A stretch of 55,854 nt of DNA from Roseomonas sp. (GTDB lineage: Bacteria > Pseudomonadota > Alphaproteobacteria > Acetobacterales > Acetobacteraceae), in contig JADCFP010000091.1 of NCBI GenBank assembly GCA_020249465.1, forward strand, positions 1-55,854. The letters run 5' to 3'. Of the stretch, positions 44,758 through 54,356 are shown in pieces. How positions within the stretch are numbered: the stretch's first letter is position 1; the number at the start of each line of letters is the position of its first letter. The notes below the pieces were generated by a model. That model saw only the letters and a program-made list of their open reading frames with translations. It ran no database searches and had not been told where the DNA came from. Position numbers and translations under genes: made by a program.

Positions 44758-45762
44758 TCAGCGAGGATCAGTCAATGAAAGAAATAGTGTCACACTGCTG
44801 GCCTTGATGACCTCCTCAATACTGATCGGCTTGGCGCGGGCATCAAAATCGATAAATCGGAGGGGAAAACGGTCTGATAACGCCTTCAGCGTCTCCCGCG
44901 GAGTGCGGCATCGGCCAGGGACAAATTGCACGATTATTCGCAGCGAAGGGCTACGATCCATCAGACCCCGCATGCCATCAAGCGCGCCATGTTCCAGCGC
45001 AGTGGCGGAAACAAGCACCAGGTCGGCTGAACCTTGCTCAAGCCCATCCAACGTCATGGCCGGCGCGATACAGCTATTTGCGCTGCCATATGCTAAAGGC
45101 GCTGCCGGTTGCGTACTGGCCGATGGTTCGATCAACCAAGCGGGCAGTTCCTGTGCAGTGGCGGCCTGGCCTGCCGCCAGGATACGATGCGAAACAACAA
45201 CGGTATTACGCCCATTCAGTATTATGTTACGATTCAATAGCTGATACAGCCATGGGTTGTATTCCAGCGCCACAACCCGGCCTTGCATCCCCACCAATTC
45301 ACTCATCAGCAGCGAATAATAGCCATATCCCGCTTCAAGATCATAAGCCGTTTCACCACGATCCAGGTTTCTGCAAAGAAAGGCGGTAATCCAATATTGC
45401 CAGAAGCCTTCCATCATCAGATGCGGTGCCAAACCTCTGTCAGCCGCGTCAACATACATCTTGTAACGACCCAGCACGCGGCAAAGCACTGTCCCATCCG
45501 GCAATGGGATGGTGTGGACCCGGTCCCGGACCGCAGCCTCAAAATCGCTGCGACCAGCCTCGGTAAGCAAGCTCTTGATCGAAGCAATTTCGCGCCTGCC
45601 ATAGGCGGTATTGAGCTGCGCGACGGAAGATTGCAGACGCGCAAGTTCAGAACGCAGATGGAAAAGCCCCTGCCCACCGCCTGAAGCACCACCATCGCCA
45701 GTAATCTTCCTGATCAGCCTTTGGAAAAGGCCACCATTTTGAGGTGGGGGGAGGTTGTGCAC
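44758..45762 (-). CDS. FkbM-like SAM methyltransferase
   Basis: A 334-residue protein. The N-terminal ~60 residues are Gly-rich then helical (LFHLRSELARLQSSVAQLN). The Rossmann core has AYDLEAGYGYYSLLMSELVG (motif I, with Glu-Ala for the usual Gly), VVALEYNPWLYQLLNRNIILNG and later strands, the pattern of FkbM-type O-methyltransferases. The start is a GTG at 45762 without a clear ribosome site, so the 5' end is uncertain. It stands alone, divergent from the metallo-beta-lactamase gene. Its base composition drops in G+C around 45170-45290, unlike neighbours. A role in glycan or lipid methylation is only family-based. Confidence 0.7.
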   Translation of the reverse strand: MHNLPPPQNGGLFQRLIRKITGDGGASGGGQGLFHLRSELARLQSSVAQLNTAYGRREIASIKSLLTEAGRSDFEAAVRDRVHTIPLPDGTVLCRVLGRYKMYVDAADRGLAPHLMMEGFWQYWITAFLCRNLDRGETAYDLEAGYGYYSLLMSELVGMQGRVVALEYNPWLYQLLNRNIILNGRNTVVVSHRILAAGQAATAQELPAWLIEPSASTQPAAPLAYGSANSCIAPAMTLDGLEQGSADLVLVSATALEHGALDGMRGLMDRSPSLRIIVQFVPGRCRTPRETLKALSDRFPLRFIDFDARAKPISIEEVIKASSVTLFLSLTDPR

Positions 45763-45867
45763 GAGCCCAAGAAACCTTGTATTAAAGGAATGCCTAACCA
45801 GTTATCCATCAGCAGGGTGATTTTCGCAATCCATCCGCCGCAACCATCTGGGAGGAAAGGATTAATC

Positions 45868-46839
45868 ATGAAGTTCAACCGGCGTCATGCGCTGCTTGGT
45901 GGCGCAACAATGCTTGCCGCGCCAGCCTTTATGCGCCCCTCAACAGCGCAACCTGTGGCGGTGCCGATAATCCAGACCCCAGGCTTTCACCGCTTCAAGG
46001 TTGGTTCTTTCACGGTGACCACCGTGCATGATGGTTTTTTTGCGCGCCCCTTGGAAGGTTTTGTGCGCAACGCACCCTTGGCGGAGGTGCAGGCAGTCTT
46101 GCGCGATGCCTTCTTGCCGCAGGACCGGTTGGTAATTCCCTTCACTGTCACCTTCCTTGATACTGGCCGCGATTTGGTGGTTTTTGACAGTGGCAATGGC
46201 GTCACCGCCCCGACGGCGACCAATGGCCGCATGATTGCCAATATGCAGGCCGCCGGCATTGATCCCACAAAGGTCACCCGCGTGGTCATGAGCCATTTCC
46301 ATGGCGATCACGTGAATGGCCTGCTGAATGGCGAAGGCGCGGCCGCCTTCCCCAATGCGGAAGTGATCGTGCCGACAGCCGAGATTGCCTGGTGGGGCGA
46401 CGCCACCAATGAAACCCGCAGCCCCGAAGGGCAACGTGCTACCTTCGCCAATAGCGCGCGGCGTCTGGCGCCCTATAGCGCGCGCATGCGCCGCATTGGC
46501 CCGGATGAGGAAGTTGTGCCGGGCGTGCGTTCCGTCGCTGCCTATGGCCATACCCCTGGCCACACCTGCTATCACATCGCCGATGGTGCCTACCAGATGA
46601 TGTTCGTGGCGGATACCACAAACCGCCCGGAACTTCTGGCGCGCCGGCCTGAATTCCACATTATCTTTGATTTCGATGCGGTCGCTGCGGAAGCCACGCG
46701 TCGGCGCATCTATGACCGTGTGGCGACGGATCGCATTCGCATCACCGGCTATCACTTCCCCTTCCCCGCCAATGGCTATCTGGCGAAGGAAGGCACCGGC
46801 TATCGCTTCGTTGCGGCGGATTGGTCAGGCGCCGTCTAA
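45868..46839 (+). CDS. Tat-exported metallo-beta-lactamase-fold hydrolase
   Basis: A 323-residue protein with a twin-arginine-like signal (NRRHALLGGATMLAAPAF), so it is likely folded with metal before export. The MBL fold shows the Zn motif SHFHGDHVNG, GHTPGHTCYH, FVADTTN (bridging Asp) and GYHFPFP with the last His. This places it with the broad MBL hydrolases (quorum-quenching lactonases, arylsulfatase-like, parathion-type). The substrate cannot be said. AGGAAAGG lies upstream of ATG 45868. The 105-bp gap to the divergent FkbM-like gene must carry both promoters. Confidence 0.88.
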   Translation: MKFNRRHALLGGATMLAAPAFMRPSTAQPVAVPIIQTPGFHRFKVGSFTVTTVHDGFFARPLEGFVRNAPLAEVQAVLRDAFLPQDRLVIPFTVTFLDTGRDLVVFDSGNGVTAPTATNGRMIANMQAAGIDPTKVTRVVMSHFHGDHVNGLLNGEGAAAFPNAEVIVPTAEIAWWGDATNETRSPEGQRATFANSARRLAPYSARMRRIGPDEEVVPGVRSVAAYGHTPGHTCYHIADGAYQMMFVADTTNRPELLARRPEFHIIFDFDAVAAEATRRRIYDRVATDRIRITGYHFPFPANGYLAKEGTGYRFVAADWSGAV

Positions 46840-46853
46840 CACGCGGTTAGACG
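46833..46853. terminator. Stem-loop covering both convergent stop codons
   Basis: CGTCTAAC/GTTAGACG (8-bp arms, 5-base loop) contains the stop codons of both the metallo-beta-lactamase gene (plus) and sufA (minus). No U-tract follows on either strand, so it may be an RNA-stabilising or Rho-assisted end rather than a full terminator. Confidence 0.4.
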
Positions 46854-47215
46854 TGAAAGCTTTCACCGCAGCCGCAGCGGCCCTTTTCATTCGGGTTGGT
46901 GAAGGTGAAGCCGGCTGACATGGTCTTCACCTCATAATCCATCACGGTGCCAATCAGGAACAGCGTGGCCTTGCGGTCCACCAGCACCGTGACACCCTTA
47001 TCCGTGACACTCTCATCACCCGCGCTTGGCGCGTCCACCCAGGAAAGATCATAGGCAAGGCCGGAACAGCCCTTGGTCTTCACCGCAATGCGCAGGAACT
47101 TGCCCTGTTCGCCCTTCGCGTAAAGCGCGCGCAAACGCTCCGCCGCGCCATCGGTCAAGGACATCAGCGGCGGCAAGGCGCGCCGTGCGGGTTTGGCTTC
47201 GATGCTCACATTCAT
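46847..47215 (-). CDS. sufA: Iron-sulfur cluster A-type carrier protein
   Basis: HesB/IscA/SufA-type carrier, 122 aa, that accepts Fe-S clusters from the SufBCD scaffold and delivers them to targets. The three conserved Cys are present: KGCSGLAY and the C-terminal CGCGESF. LTDGAAERLRALYA and SAGFTFTNPN are family-typical. An N-terminal extension of ~17 residues (MNVSIEAKPARRALPPL) is basic and variable. Last gene of the suf operon, 9 bp after sufT. Confidence 0.94.
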   Translation of the reverse strand: MNVSIEAKPARRALPPLMSLTDGAAERLRALYAKGEQGKFLRIAVKTKGCSGLAYDLSWVDAPSAGDESVTDKGVTVLVDRKATLFLIGTVMDYEVKTMSAGFTFTNPNEKGRCGCGESFHV

Positions 47216-47224
47216 GCCATCACC

Positions 47225-47608
47225 TCAAAACATATTGAGCGCAAGCCGCGCATCTTCGCTCATGCGGGAATGATCCCAAGGCGGGTCCCACACCACTTCA
47301 ACGAGCACATCGGAAACACCTTCAATACCGCGCACGGCTTCTTCCACCTGGTGCGGCAATTCCTGCGCGGAAGGGCAGGATGGCGTGGTCAGTGTCATTT
47401 CCACCTTCACCTTGCCGTCATCAGCGATCTCAATCGCGTAGATCAGGCCAAGTTGATAGATATCAACCGGAATTTCCGGATCAAATACGGTGGAAATGGC
47501 ACCAATCACGGCATCTTCTGACACGGGCTGCGCGGGCGGCTTCACTTCGCCTTCGGGCGTCCAGGCGGCATGGACCGGGGCTTCGGTCTTGGTGGCGTCG
47601 TCACTCAC
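47225..47608 (-). CDS. sufT: SUF system protein SufT (DUF59/PaaD-like)
   Basis: A 127-residue MIP18/DUF59-family protein acting late in Fe-S maturation. The core reads AISTVFDPEIPVDIYQLGLIYAIEI, then the conserved Cys in TLTTPSCPSAQELP and VVWDPPWDHSRMSEDAR. An N-terminal Lys/Ala/Pro extension of ~35 residues is typical of SufT in this position. I place the start at GTG 47608, preceded by AAGGAGG at 6 bases; the reading frame stays open to 47632 with an Arg-rich stretch. The start overlaps the end of the sufU-like gene by 8 bp. Confidence 0.92.
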   Translation of the reverse strand: MSDDATKTEAPVHAAWTPEGEVKPPAQPVSEDAVIGAISTVFDPEIPVDIYQLGLIYAIEIADDGKVKVEMTLTTPSCPSAQELPHQVEEAVRGIEGVSDVLVEVVWDPPWDHSRMSEDARLALNMF

Positions 47609-48080
47609 TGCTCGCCTCCTTCGCGCCGGCAAGGGCAGCGTTCAGCGTATGCCAGGCAAGCGTTGCGCATTTCACCCGACTTGGAAATTCATGCACACCC
47701 GAAAGTGGCGTCAGCCTTTCCATCGCATCTTCCAGGGAAGCCGCGCAGACGGGGCATTGGCCAGTCATCGCCAGATCACGAAAGGCGGTGCCCAGCGCTT
47801 GCGCCTCATCCGGCGTTTTGCCTTTCACCGTTTCGGTCATCAGCGAGGCACTCGCCATGGAAACCGCGCAGCCGCGGCCCTGAAACGCGGCATCGGCGAT
47901 ATTCCCATCCGGCGTCATTTTCAGGAAAAGCTCCATGCGGTCACCGCACATCGGGTTATCCCCGCGCGCGGTGCGGTCCGCATCTTCCAGCCGGCGAAAA
48001 TTGCGCGGCTTGCGGCCATGATCCAGGATCACTTCCTGATACAGGTCACGCAAATCGCCGAAGAAATCACCGCCGCTCAT
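47601..48080 (-). CDS. sufU: SufU-type iron-sulfur assembly scaffold/sulfurtransferase
   Basis: A 159-residue IscU/SufU-family protein. Cys ligands are in NPMCGD, GRGCAVS and RVKCATLAWH, with Asp in NPMCGDR. The GRGCAVSMASASLM motif and the SufU-type insertion (GTAFRDLAMTGQ...CPVCAASLEDAMERL) between second and third Cys separate it from IscU. In the SUF pathway it takes persulfide sulfur from SufS via a Zn site. It is coupled to sufS (ATGA) upstream and overlaps sufT downstream. Confidence 0.94.
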   Translation of the reverse strand: MSGGDFFGDLRDLYQEVILDHGRKPRNFRRLEDADRTARGDNPMCGDRMELFLKMTPDGNIADAAFQGRGCAVSMASASLMTETVKGKTPDEAQALGTAFRDLAMTGQCPVCAASLEDAMERLTPLSGVHEFPSRVKCATLAWHTLNAALAGAKEASSE

Positions 48081-49303
48081 GCGAAGAACTCCCGCGCCTT
48101 GACCAGTGCGCCGGCGAGGTAATCCACCTCCTCCGGCGTGGTATAAAGCCCGAAGGAAGCGCGTGCGGTGCCTTGCTCAACACCGAAGCGCGTATGCAAA
48201 GGCTCCGCGCAATGCCGACCGGCGCGGATGCAAATACCGGCGCGATCAAGCAGCGTGGAAAGATCATGCGGATGGGCGTTATCAAGCGAGAAGGCAAAAA
48301 CCCCGCCGCGATCCTGCGCGCGGCCAAGCAGCGTCAGCCCCGGCACATCCGAGAGTTTCCGCATGGCATGATCCACCAAGGCGCGTTCATGCGCTTCAAT
48401 GGCGGGCATACCAATTGCGTTCACATAATCAATCGCTGCATGCAGCCCAACCGCTTCAATGATGGCCGGTGTGCCGGCTTCAAACCGCGCGGGCGGCTTG
48501 GCCCAGGTGGATTTTTCGAAGGTGACGCTTTCAATCATGTCACCGCCACCCAGGAAGGGCGGCATGCGATCCAGATGTTCAAGCTTGCCCCAAAGCACGC
48601 CAATGCCGGTGGGCCCGTAAAGCTTATGGCCGGTGAAGCAGTAGAAATCACAGCCAATGGCGGCCACATCCACGCGCCGATGCACCACAGCTTGTGATCC
48701 ATCCAGCAATACCTTCGCGCCATGCGCATGCGCCAAAGCGACCACGCGTTCAACCGGTGTCACGGTGCCTAGTACATTGGACATATGCGCGAGTGCCACC
48801 AACCCTACCTTGCCATCGGCAAGCTTCGCGGCCAAATCTTCCATGTCCAATTCACCGGAATTCGTCACGCGGCAAACGCGCAAGGGGTTGCCGCGATCAT
48901 CGCGCAGCATTTGCCAGGGCACGATATTGGCATGGTGTTCAAGCTCAGAGATCAGTACCGCCTGATCCAGGCGCATCACGCCACGGCCCCAGCTATGCGC
49001 GACCAGGTTGATCGCTTCCGTGCTGTTGCGCGTGAAAACCACTTCCCGCGCATCCGGTGCATTGATGAAGCGCGCCACCGCACCGCGCGCCGCTTCGTAA
49101 GAATCGGTCGCCACTTCGGAAAGCCGATAGGCGCCGCGATGCACGTTCGCATAGGCGGTTTCCATGCAGCGCGTCATTGCCTCAATCACTGCGCGGGGTT
49201 TTTGCGCACTCGCCCCTGAATCAAGAAACACGAGCGGCTTGCCGTGCTGCGGCTGCGACAGGATCGGGAAATCCTGCCGGATGCGCTGGACATCAAAACT
49301 CAT
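48077..49303 (-). CDS. sufS: Cysteine desulfurase SufS
   Basis: PLP-dependent group II cysteine desulfurase, 408 aa. It begins IRQDFPILSQ and has PLVFLDSGASAQKPRAVI, the PLP-binding Asp/Gln region VLLDGSQAVVHRRVD, the Schiff-base Lys in FTGHKLYGPTG, the catalytic Cys in IRAGRHCAEPL and SFGLYTTPEEVD. It mobilises sulfur from cysteine for SufU/SufBCD. The ATG at 49303 overlaps the sufD stop (ATGA); an eight-residue longer start is possible but unlikely. Confidence 0.96.
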   Translation of the reverse strand: MSFDVQRIRQDFPILSQPQHGKPLVFLDSGASAQKPRAVIEAMTRCMETAYANVHRGAYRLSEVATDSYEAARGAVARFINAPDAREVVFTRNSTEAINLVAHSWGRGVMRLDQAVLISELEHHANIVPWQMLRDDRGNPLRVCRVTNSGELDMEDLAAKLADGKVGLVALAHMSNVLGTVTPVERVVALAHAHGAKVLLDGSQAVVHRRVDVAAIGCDFYCFTGHKLYGPTGIGVLWGKLEHLDRMPPFLGGGDMIESVTFEKSTWAKPPARFEAGTPAIIEAVGLHAAIDYVNAIGMPAIEAHERALVDHAMRKLSDVPGLTLLGRAQDRGGVFAFSLDNAHPHDLSTLLDRAGICIRAGRHCAEPLHTRFGVEQGTARASFGLYTTPEEVDYLAGALVKAREFFA

Positions 49304-50591
49304 GAGGCTGCCCCATGCCGGACCCACCAGCCATCCACGGCTTCGGTCAAGGCTTCGCGCAGCATATCATCTTCCAGCCCTTCAAAGGCTTCATGCAAAA
49401 AGGCCTGCACCAGCATGGACCGCGCCTGATCTGCCGGCACGCCGCGGGAGCGCAAATAGAACAGGCTATCCGCATCCAAGGCGCCGATGGTGGCACCATG
49501 GCTGCACTTCACATCATCGGCATAGATTTCAAGCTGCGGCTTGCTGTCCATTTCCGCTTCTTCTGACAGCAACAGCGCCTGATTCATCTGGTAGCCATCG
49601 GTCTTTTGCGCTTCGCGGCGGACCAGGATCTTGCCCTGAAACACGCCGCGCGACTGGCCTGCCAAAACGGTCTTGCAGGTCTGCCGACTGGCGCAATCCG
49701 GCGCGGCGTGATCGAGCGCCGTGGTCGTATCCACCAGCGCGCGACCAGCGGCCAATTGCGCGGTATTCATGTGGCAGGATGCCTTGGGGCCTGTCAGCGC
49801 CGCATGGATTTCCATCCGCGTCAGCCGCGCACCGGCGGAAACCGCCATGGTGTCATAACGCGCCTCGGCCGCGATGCGGGCATGGATCATGGAAAGATGA
49901 AACGCGCCATCGCCTTCCTGCTGTGCGCGCCCATGCGTCAGCGCCGCGCCTTCGGCCAGGTCAATCTCAAACACTGGATTATGCAGATATTGCGCGCCGC
50001 CACCCATCGCTGTTTCCAGGAATGTCAGCCGCGCGCCCGCACCCAGGCGGATGATATGGCGTGGATGAAAGGCAAAGGGCCGGCCCGGATCAATGGCGAT
50101 GGAAAGCAATTCCAAATGCCCGGCATCCACCCCTGCCGGCACATCCACAACCAAGCCATCTTCGAACATCAGCGTATTCAAAGCCGACATCGGATGTTCG
50201 GCCAAGGGCGCCAGCGCACCCAAGCGCCCTTCCAATTCCGGCAAATGCTGCGCGACGGAGCCGATGCGATAGGCAAGCCCATCCAGCGCCGAAAGATCAG
50301 CGCGAAAGCGCCCATCTACAAACACGGCGCGGGCAGCTGCGCGCGGCTTTGGCAGGCTCAGGCTGCCTGCAACGGCCGTCAGCGGCTCAGCAAATCCCGC
50401 CTGCGCCACGGGCGAAAGGTCTGTGTATTTCCACGCCTCCACACGCCGCGTCGGGAAGCCACGCGCCGCGACATGCGCCGCCGCATCGTCACGCAGCGCC
50501 GCCAGCCAAGGCAGCCGCGCGCCCGGCAGATGATCCTTGAGGCCCTGATAGCGCGCGAGGAAGCCTGCCGCGCCTGGTTGTGGTGCCGCCG

Positions 50592-50595
<4 letters not shown>
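49300..50595 (-). CDS. sufD: Fe-S cluster assembly protein SufD
   Basis: SufB/SufD-family beta-helix scaffold partner, 431 aa. The N-terminus has GFPTRRVEAWKYTDLS. The core shows the repeated beta-helix strands, TTTALDHAAPDCASRQTCKTVLAG split by turns, SRGVFQGKILV, and QTDGYQMN-type KTDGYQMNQALLLS. The C-terminus has the Cys/His site of the SufB-SufD interface, YADDVKCSHGATIG, then FYLRSRGVP and LVQAFLHEAFE. The start is GTG within a GTGA overlap with sufC. Confidence 0.95.
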
Positions 50596-51337
<742 letters not shown>

Positions 51338-51338
<1 letters not shown>

Positions 51339-52834
51339 CACCCAACGCTCCCTTCGAGCGAGATTTGCAACAGCTTTTGCGCTTCCACCGCGAATTCCAT
51401 CGGCAATTCCTTGAGCACTTCGCGGCAGAAACCATTCACAATCAGCCCCACCGCATCTTCCTGCGACAGCCCGCGCTGGCGGCAATAGAAAAGCTGATCC
51501 TCGGCGATCCTGCTCGTGGTGGCTTCATGCTCCACCTTGGCACTCAGGCAGCGGTTTTCGATATAGGGCACGGTATGCGCGCCACAGAGATCGCCAATCA
51601 GCAGGCTGTCGCATTGCGTGAAATTGCGCGCCCCCGTCGCCTTGGCACCAATCCGCACCAGGCCACGATAGGTATTCTGCCCATGCCCCGCGCTGATCCC
51701 CTTTGAGACAATGGTGGATTTGGTGCGCGGCCCGATATGGAACATCTTGGTCCCGGTATCCGCCTGCTGATAGTTGTTTGTGATGGCGACAGAATAGAAT
51801 TCGCCAACACTGTCTTCGCCCTGCAAAATGCAGGAAGGATATTTCCACGTAATCGCGGAACCCGTTTCCACCTGCGTCCAGGAAATCTTGGACCGCGCGC
51901 CACGGCAGGCGCCGCGCTTGGTGACGAAGTTATAGATGCCGCCCTTGCCCTGGGCATCGCCGGGATACCAATTCTGCACCGTGCTGTATTTGATGGTGGC
52001 GTCATCCATCGCCACCAATTCCACCACCGCCGCATGCAACTGGTTTTCATCGCGCATCGGCGCGGTGCAGCCTTCCAGGTAGGAAACGTAAGACCCCTCA
52101 TCGGCAATGATCAGGGTGCGTTCAAACTGGCCGGTGCTTTTCGCGTTGATGCGGAAATAGGTGGAAAGCTCCATCGGGCAGCGCACGCCCTTCGGGATGT
52201 AGACAAAGCTGCCATCGGTGAAGACAGCGCTATTCAGCGCGGCGAAGAAGTTATCGCCCTGCGGCACGACGGAGCCCAGATATTTCTGCACCAATTCAGG
52301 ATGCGTCTTCACCGCCTCACTGATCGGGCAGAAGATGATGCCATCCTTTTCCAGCCGATCCTTGAAGGTGGTCGCGACCGAAACACTGTCGAACACCGCA
52401 TCCACCGCGATGGGCATCCGCCCTTCGGCGGGGCTTTCCCCGGCCCCTTCAACGCCGGCCAGAATCGCTTGTTCCTTCAGCGGAATGCCAAGCTTTTCAT
52501 AGGTGCGCAGCAGTTCCGGATCCACTTCATCAAGTGATTTTGGCGCGACCTTCTGCTTCGGCGCGGCGTAGTAATAGGCGTCTTGGTAATCAATCGGCGG
52601 ATATTTCACCGCCGGCCAGCGCGGTTCTTCCATTTTCTGCCAGGCGGCAAAAGCGCGCAGCCGCCATTCCAGCAGCCAGGCCGGTTCTTCCTTCTTGGCG
52701 CTGATGAAGCGCACGATATCCTCGGAAAGCCCCTTGGGGGCGAATTCCATGTCGATATCCGTCTCGAAACCCCATTTATAGGTGGAATCCGTGACGGCCT
52801 GGACGGTTTCGATGGTCTCGGTAACGGCGGGCAT
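51338..52834 (-). CDS. sufB: Fe-S cluster assembly scaffold SufB
   Basis: Main scaffold subunit, 498 aa. It begins with [18 protein letters not shown] and contains [56 protein letters not shown] in consecutive segments, [21 protein letters not shown] and [16 protein letters not shown]. The C-terminal site for cluster build-up holds [16 protein letters not shown] and FYCRQRGL. First structural gene after the regulator, 9 bp downstream. Confidence 0.97.
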
Positions 52835-52843
52835 GGTTTGGTT

Positions 52844-53302
52844 CTATTCCGCAGCAAAAATGGGGGAAGTGGGCTCAGGGTGCGGGACCACGGCGGGCGG
52901 GCCGGCCAGATCGGCAATGGAAATCCCGGTTAGTGCGCGACGGATCGCCTCATTCACCGGGTCCCAGCGCCCGCGCACGGGGCAGGCACTTTCGGATTCA
53001 CAAACGCCGAAGGAATTATCCACGCAGGCGGTGAGCGCGATGGGGCCATCCATGGCGGTAATCACCTCAATCAGCGGCATGGCGGCCAGCGGGCGGGTCA
53101 GGCGATACCCGCCAAGCGCCCCGCGCCTTCCTTCGACCAGCCCGGCATGAGCCAGAATTTTCAAGACCTTGGCGACCGTGGGCTCGGCCAGGCCTGTCGC
53201 GCCGGCCAGGCCCGGCGCGGTCAGCACGCCGCCATCCGCCGCGTCATCCAGCCGTGTCAGCACCACGACGGCGTAATCGGTCAGCTTTGAAAGCCGCAGC
53301 AC
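52844..53302 (-). CDS. Rrf2-family SUF-system regulator
   Basis: A 152-residue Rrf2/IscR-type transcription factor. The winged HTH starts LRLSKLTDYAVVVLTRL, continues with GLAEPTVAKVLKILAHAGLVEGRRGALGGYRL and LIEVITAMDGPIALTACV. Three Cys in CVDNSFGVCESESACP match the spacing of Fe-S-ligating Rrf2 proteins, so it probably senses cluster supply and controls suf. I choose GTG 53302, with AGGAGG 8 bases upstream. The C-terminal tail is Pro-rich. A long palindrome overlaps its ribosome-site region. Confidence 0.92.
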   Translation of the reverse strand: MLRLSKLTDYAVVVLTRLDDAADGGVLTAPGLAGATGLAEPTVAKVLKILAHAGLVEGRRGALGGYRLTRPLAAMPLIEVITAMDGPIALTACVDNSFGVCESESACPVRGRWDPVNEAIRRALTGISIADLAGPPAVVPHPEPTSPIFAAE

Positions 53303-53314
53303 GCGGGCATCCTC

Positions 53315-53347
53315 CTGCAATCCGGACCTTGATAGTCCGGATTGCAG
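53315..53347. promoter_or_regulatory. Perfect 13-bp inverted repeat, candidate operator of the suf operon
   Basis: CTGCAATCCGGAC (53315-53327) and GTCCGGATTGCAG (53335-53347) are exact complements spaced by CTTGATA. The element lies directly upstream of, and touches, the ribosome site of the Rrf2 gene, in the 137-bp gap to the divergent hydrolase. Rrf2/IscR-type regulators bind such dyads and usually control their own operon. The alternative is an RNA hairpin in the leader masking the AGGAGG. Confidence 0.7.
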
Positions 53348-53439
53348 ATGCGCCTTGCCCCCGGCCCTGTCAAGCGCTGGACGGGCCGCCGCGCCGCGCC
53401 CATTCTGGGGCCAATCACAACCCCGAGCAGGATGATCCC

Positions 53440-54327
53440 ATGCCCTTTTTGCGAACCGATGACGGTGTTGACTTGTTCTATGAGGAAGCCGGCAGCGGCA
53501 CGCCGATGGTTTTCGTCCATGAATTCGCGGGCGATTCGCGTTCCTGGGAGATGCAAATGCGCTTCTTCTCCCGGCGCTATCGCTGCGTGGTGTTCAATGC
53601 GCGCGGCTATCCGCCATCCGCCGTGCCGAATACCGTCGCCTCCTATAGCCAGGACCGCGCGACGGATGACATTGCCGCGGTGATCAAGGGGCTGAACCTC
53701 GCGCCGGCCCATGTGGTCGGGCTTTCCATGGGCGCCTTCGCCACGCTGCATCTGGGCCTCAGGCATCCGCAATTGGCCCGCAGCCTGGTCGCCGCCGGCG
53801 TTGGCTATGGCGCGGCACCCGGCAAGCGTGACCAATTCCGGGCCGAGGTTGATGCCACCGCCGCGCGCATCCGCGCAGAGGGCATGGACAAGATGGCCGA
53901 TGTCTATTCTCGCGGCCCGACGCGCTTGGTGTTCGAGGAAAAGGACCCGCGCGGCTTCAAGGAATTCCAGACCCAGCTTGCGGAACATTCAACCGAGGGT
54001 TCCGCGTTGACCATGCAAGGTGTGCAGCGCGAACGGCCATCACTGTTTGATCTGGAAGCCGGCTTCAAGCAGATGAAGGTGCCCACGCTGGTGATCGCCG
54101 GCGATGAGGATGACCCCACGCTCGAGCCATCCCTGTTCCTGAAGCGCACCATCATGAGCAGCGCGCTTCTGGTCATGCCAAAATGCGGCCACACCATGAA
54201 TCTGGAAGACCCGGACGCCTTCAACCGCGCCGTGCTGGATTTCGTCACGCAAGTGGATTGCGGCCGCTGGACGCAGCGGATTCCGGAAAGCCTTTCCGGC
54301 GCCATCATCGCGGCAAAGGAAAAGTAA
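53440..54327 (+). CDS. Alpha/beta hydrolase
   Basis: A 295-residue alpha/beta-fold hydrolase. The oxyanion strand is TPMVFVHEFAGDSRSWEMQ, followed by VVFNARGYPPS, nucleophile elbow GLSMGAF, acid region IAGDEDDPTLEP and catalytic His in PKCGHTMNLEDP. The HEFAG form in place of HGF/HGG is unusual at the oxyanion turn. No signal peptide. The ATG at 53440 follows AGGATG; the frame is open further up but through the palindrome and a Pro/Arg-rich stretch. It is divergent from the suf operon and convergent with rlmB. The substrate is unknown. Confidence 0.88.
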   Translation: MPFLRTDDGVDLFYEEAGSGTPMVFVHEFAGDSRSWEMQMRFFSRRYRCVVFNARGYPPSAVPNTVASYSQDRATDDIAAVIKGLNLAPAHVVGLSMGAFATLHLGLRHPQLARSLVAAGVGYGAAPGKRDQFRAEVDATAARIRAEGMDKMADVYSRGPTRLVFEEKDPRGFKEFQTQLAEHSTEGSALTMQGVQRERPSLFDLEAGFKQMKVPTLVIAGDEDDPTLEPSLFLKRTIMSSALLVMPKCGHTMNLEDPDAFNRAVLDFVTQVDCGRWTQRIPESLSGAIIAAKEK

Positions 54328-54334
54328 CAATTAA

Positions 54335-54356
54335 ACGGGGGAGGTTACTCCCCCGT
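54335..54356 (-). terminator. Hairpin at the end of rlmB, between convergent genes
   Basis: ACGGGGGAG/CTCCCCCGT (9-bp stem, 4-base loop) overlaps the last codons and stop of rlmB (minus). On the minus strand it is followed by TTTAATTGTTACTTTT, a modest U-rich tail. It probably also halts the hydrolase transcript from the other side. Confidence 0.65.
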
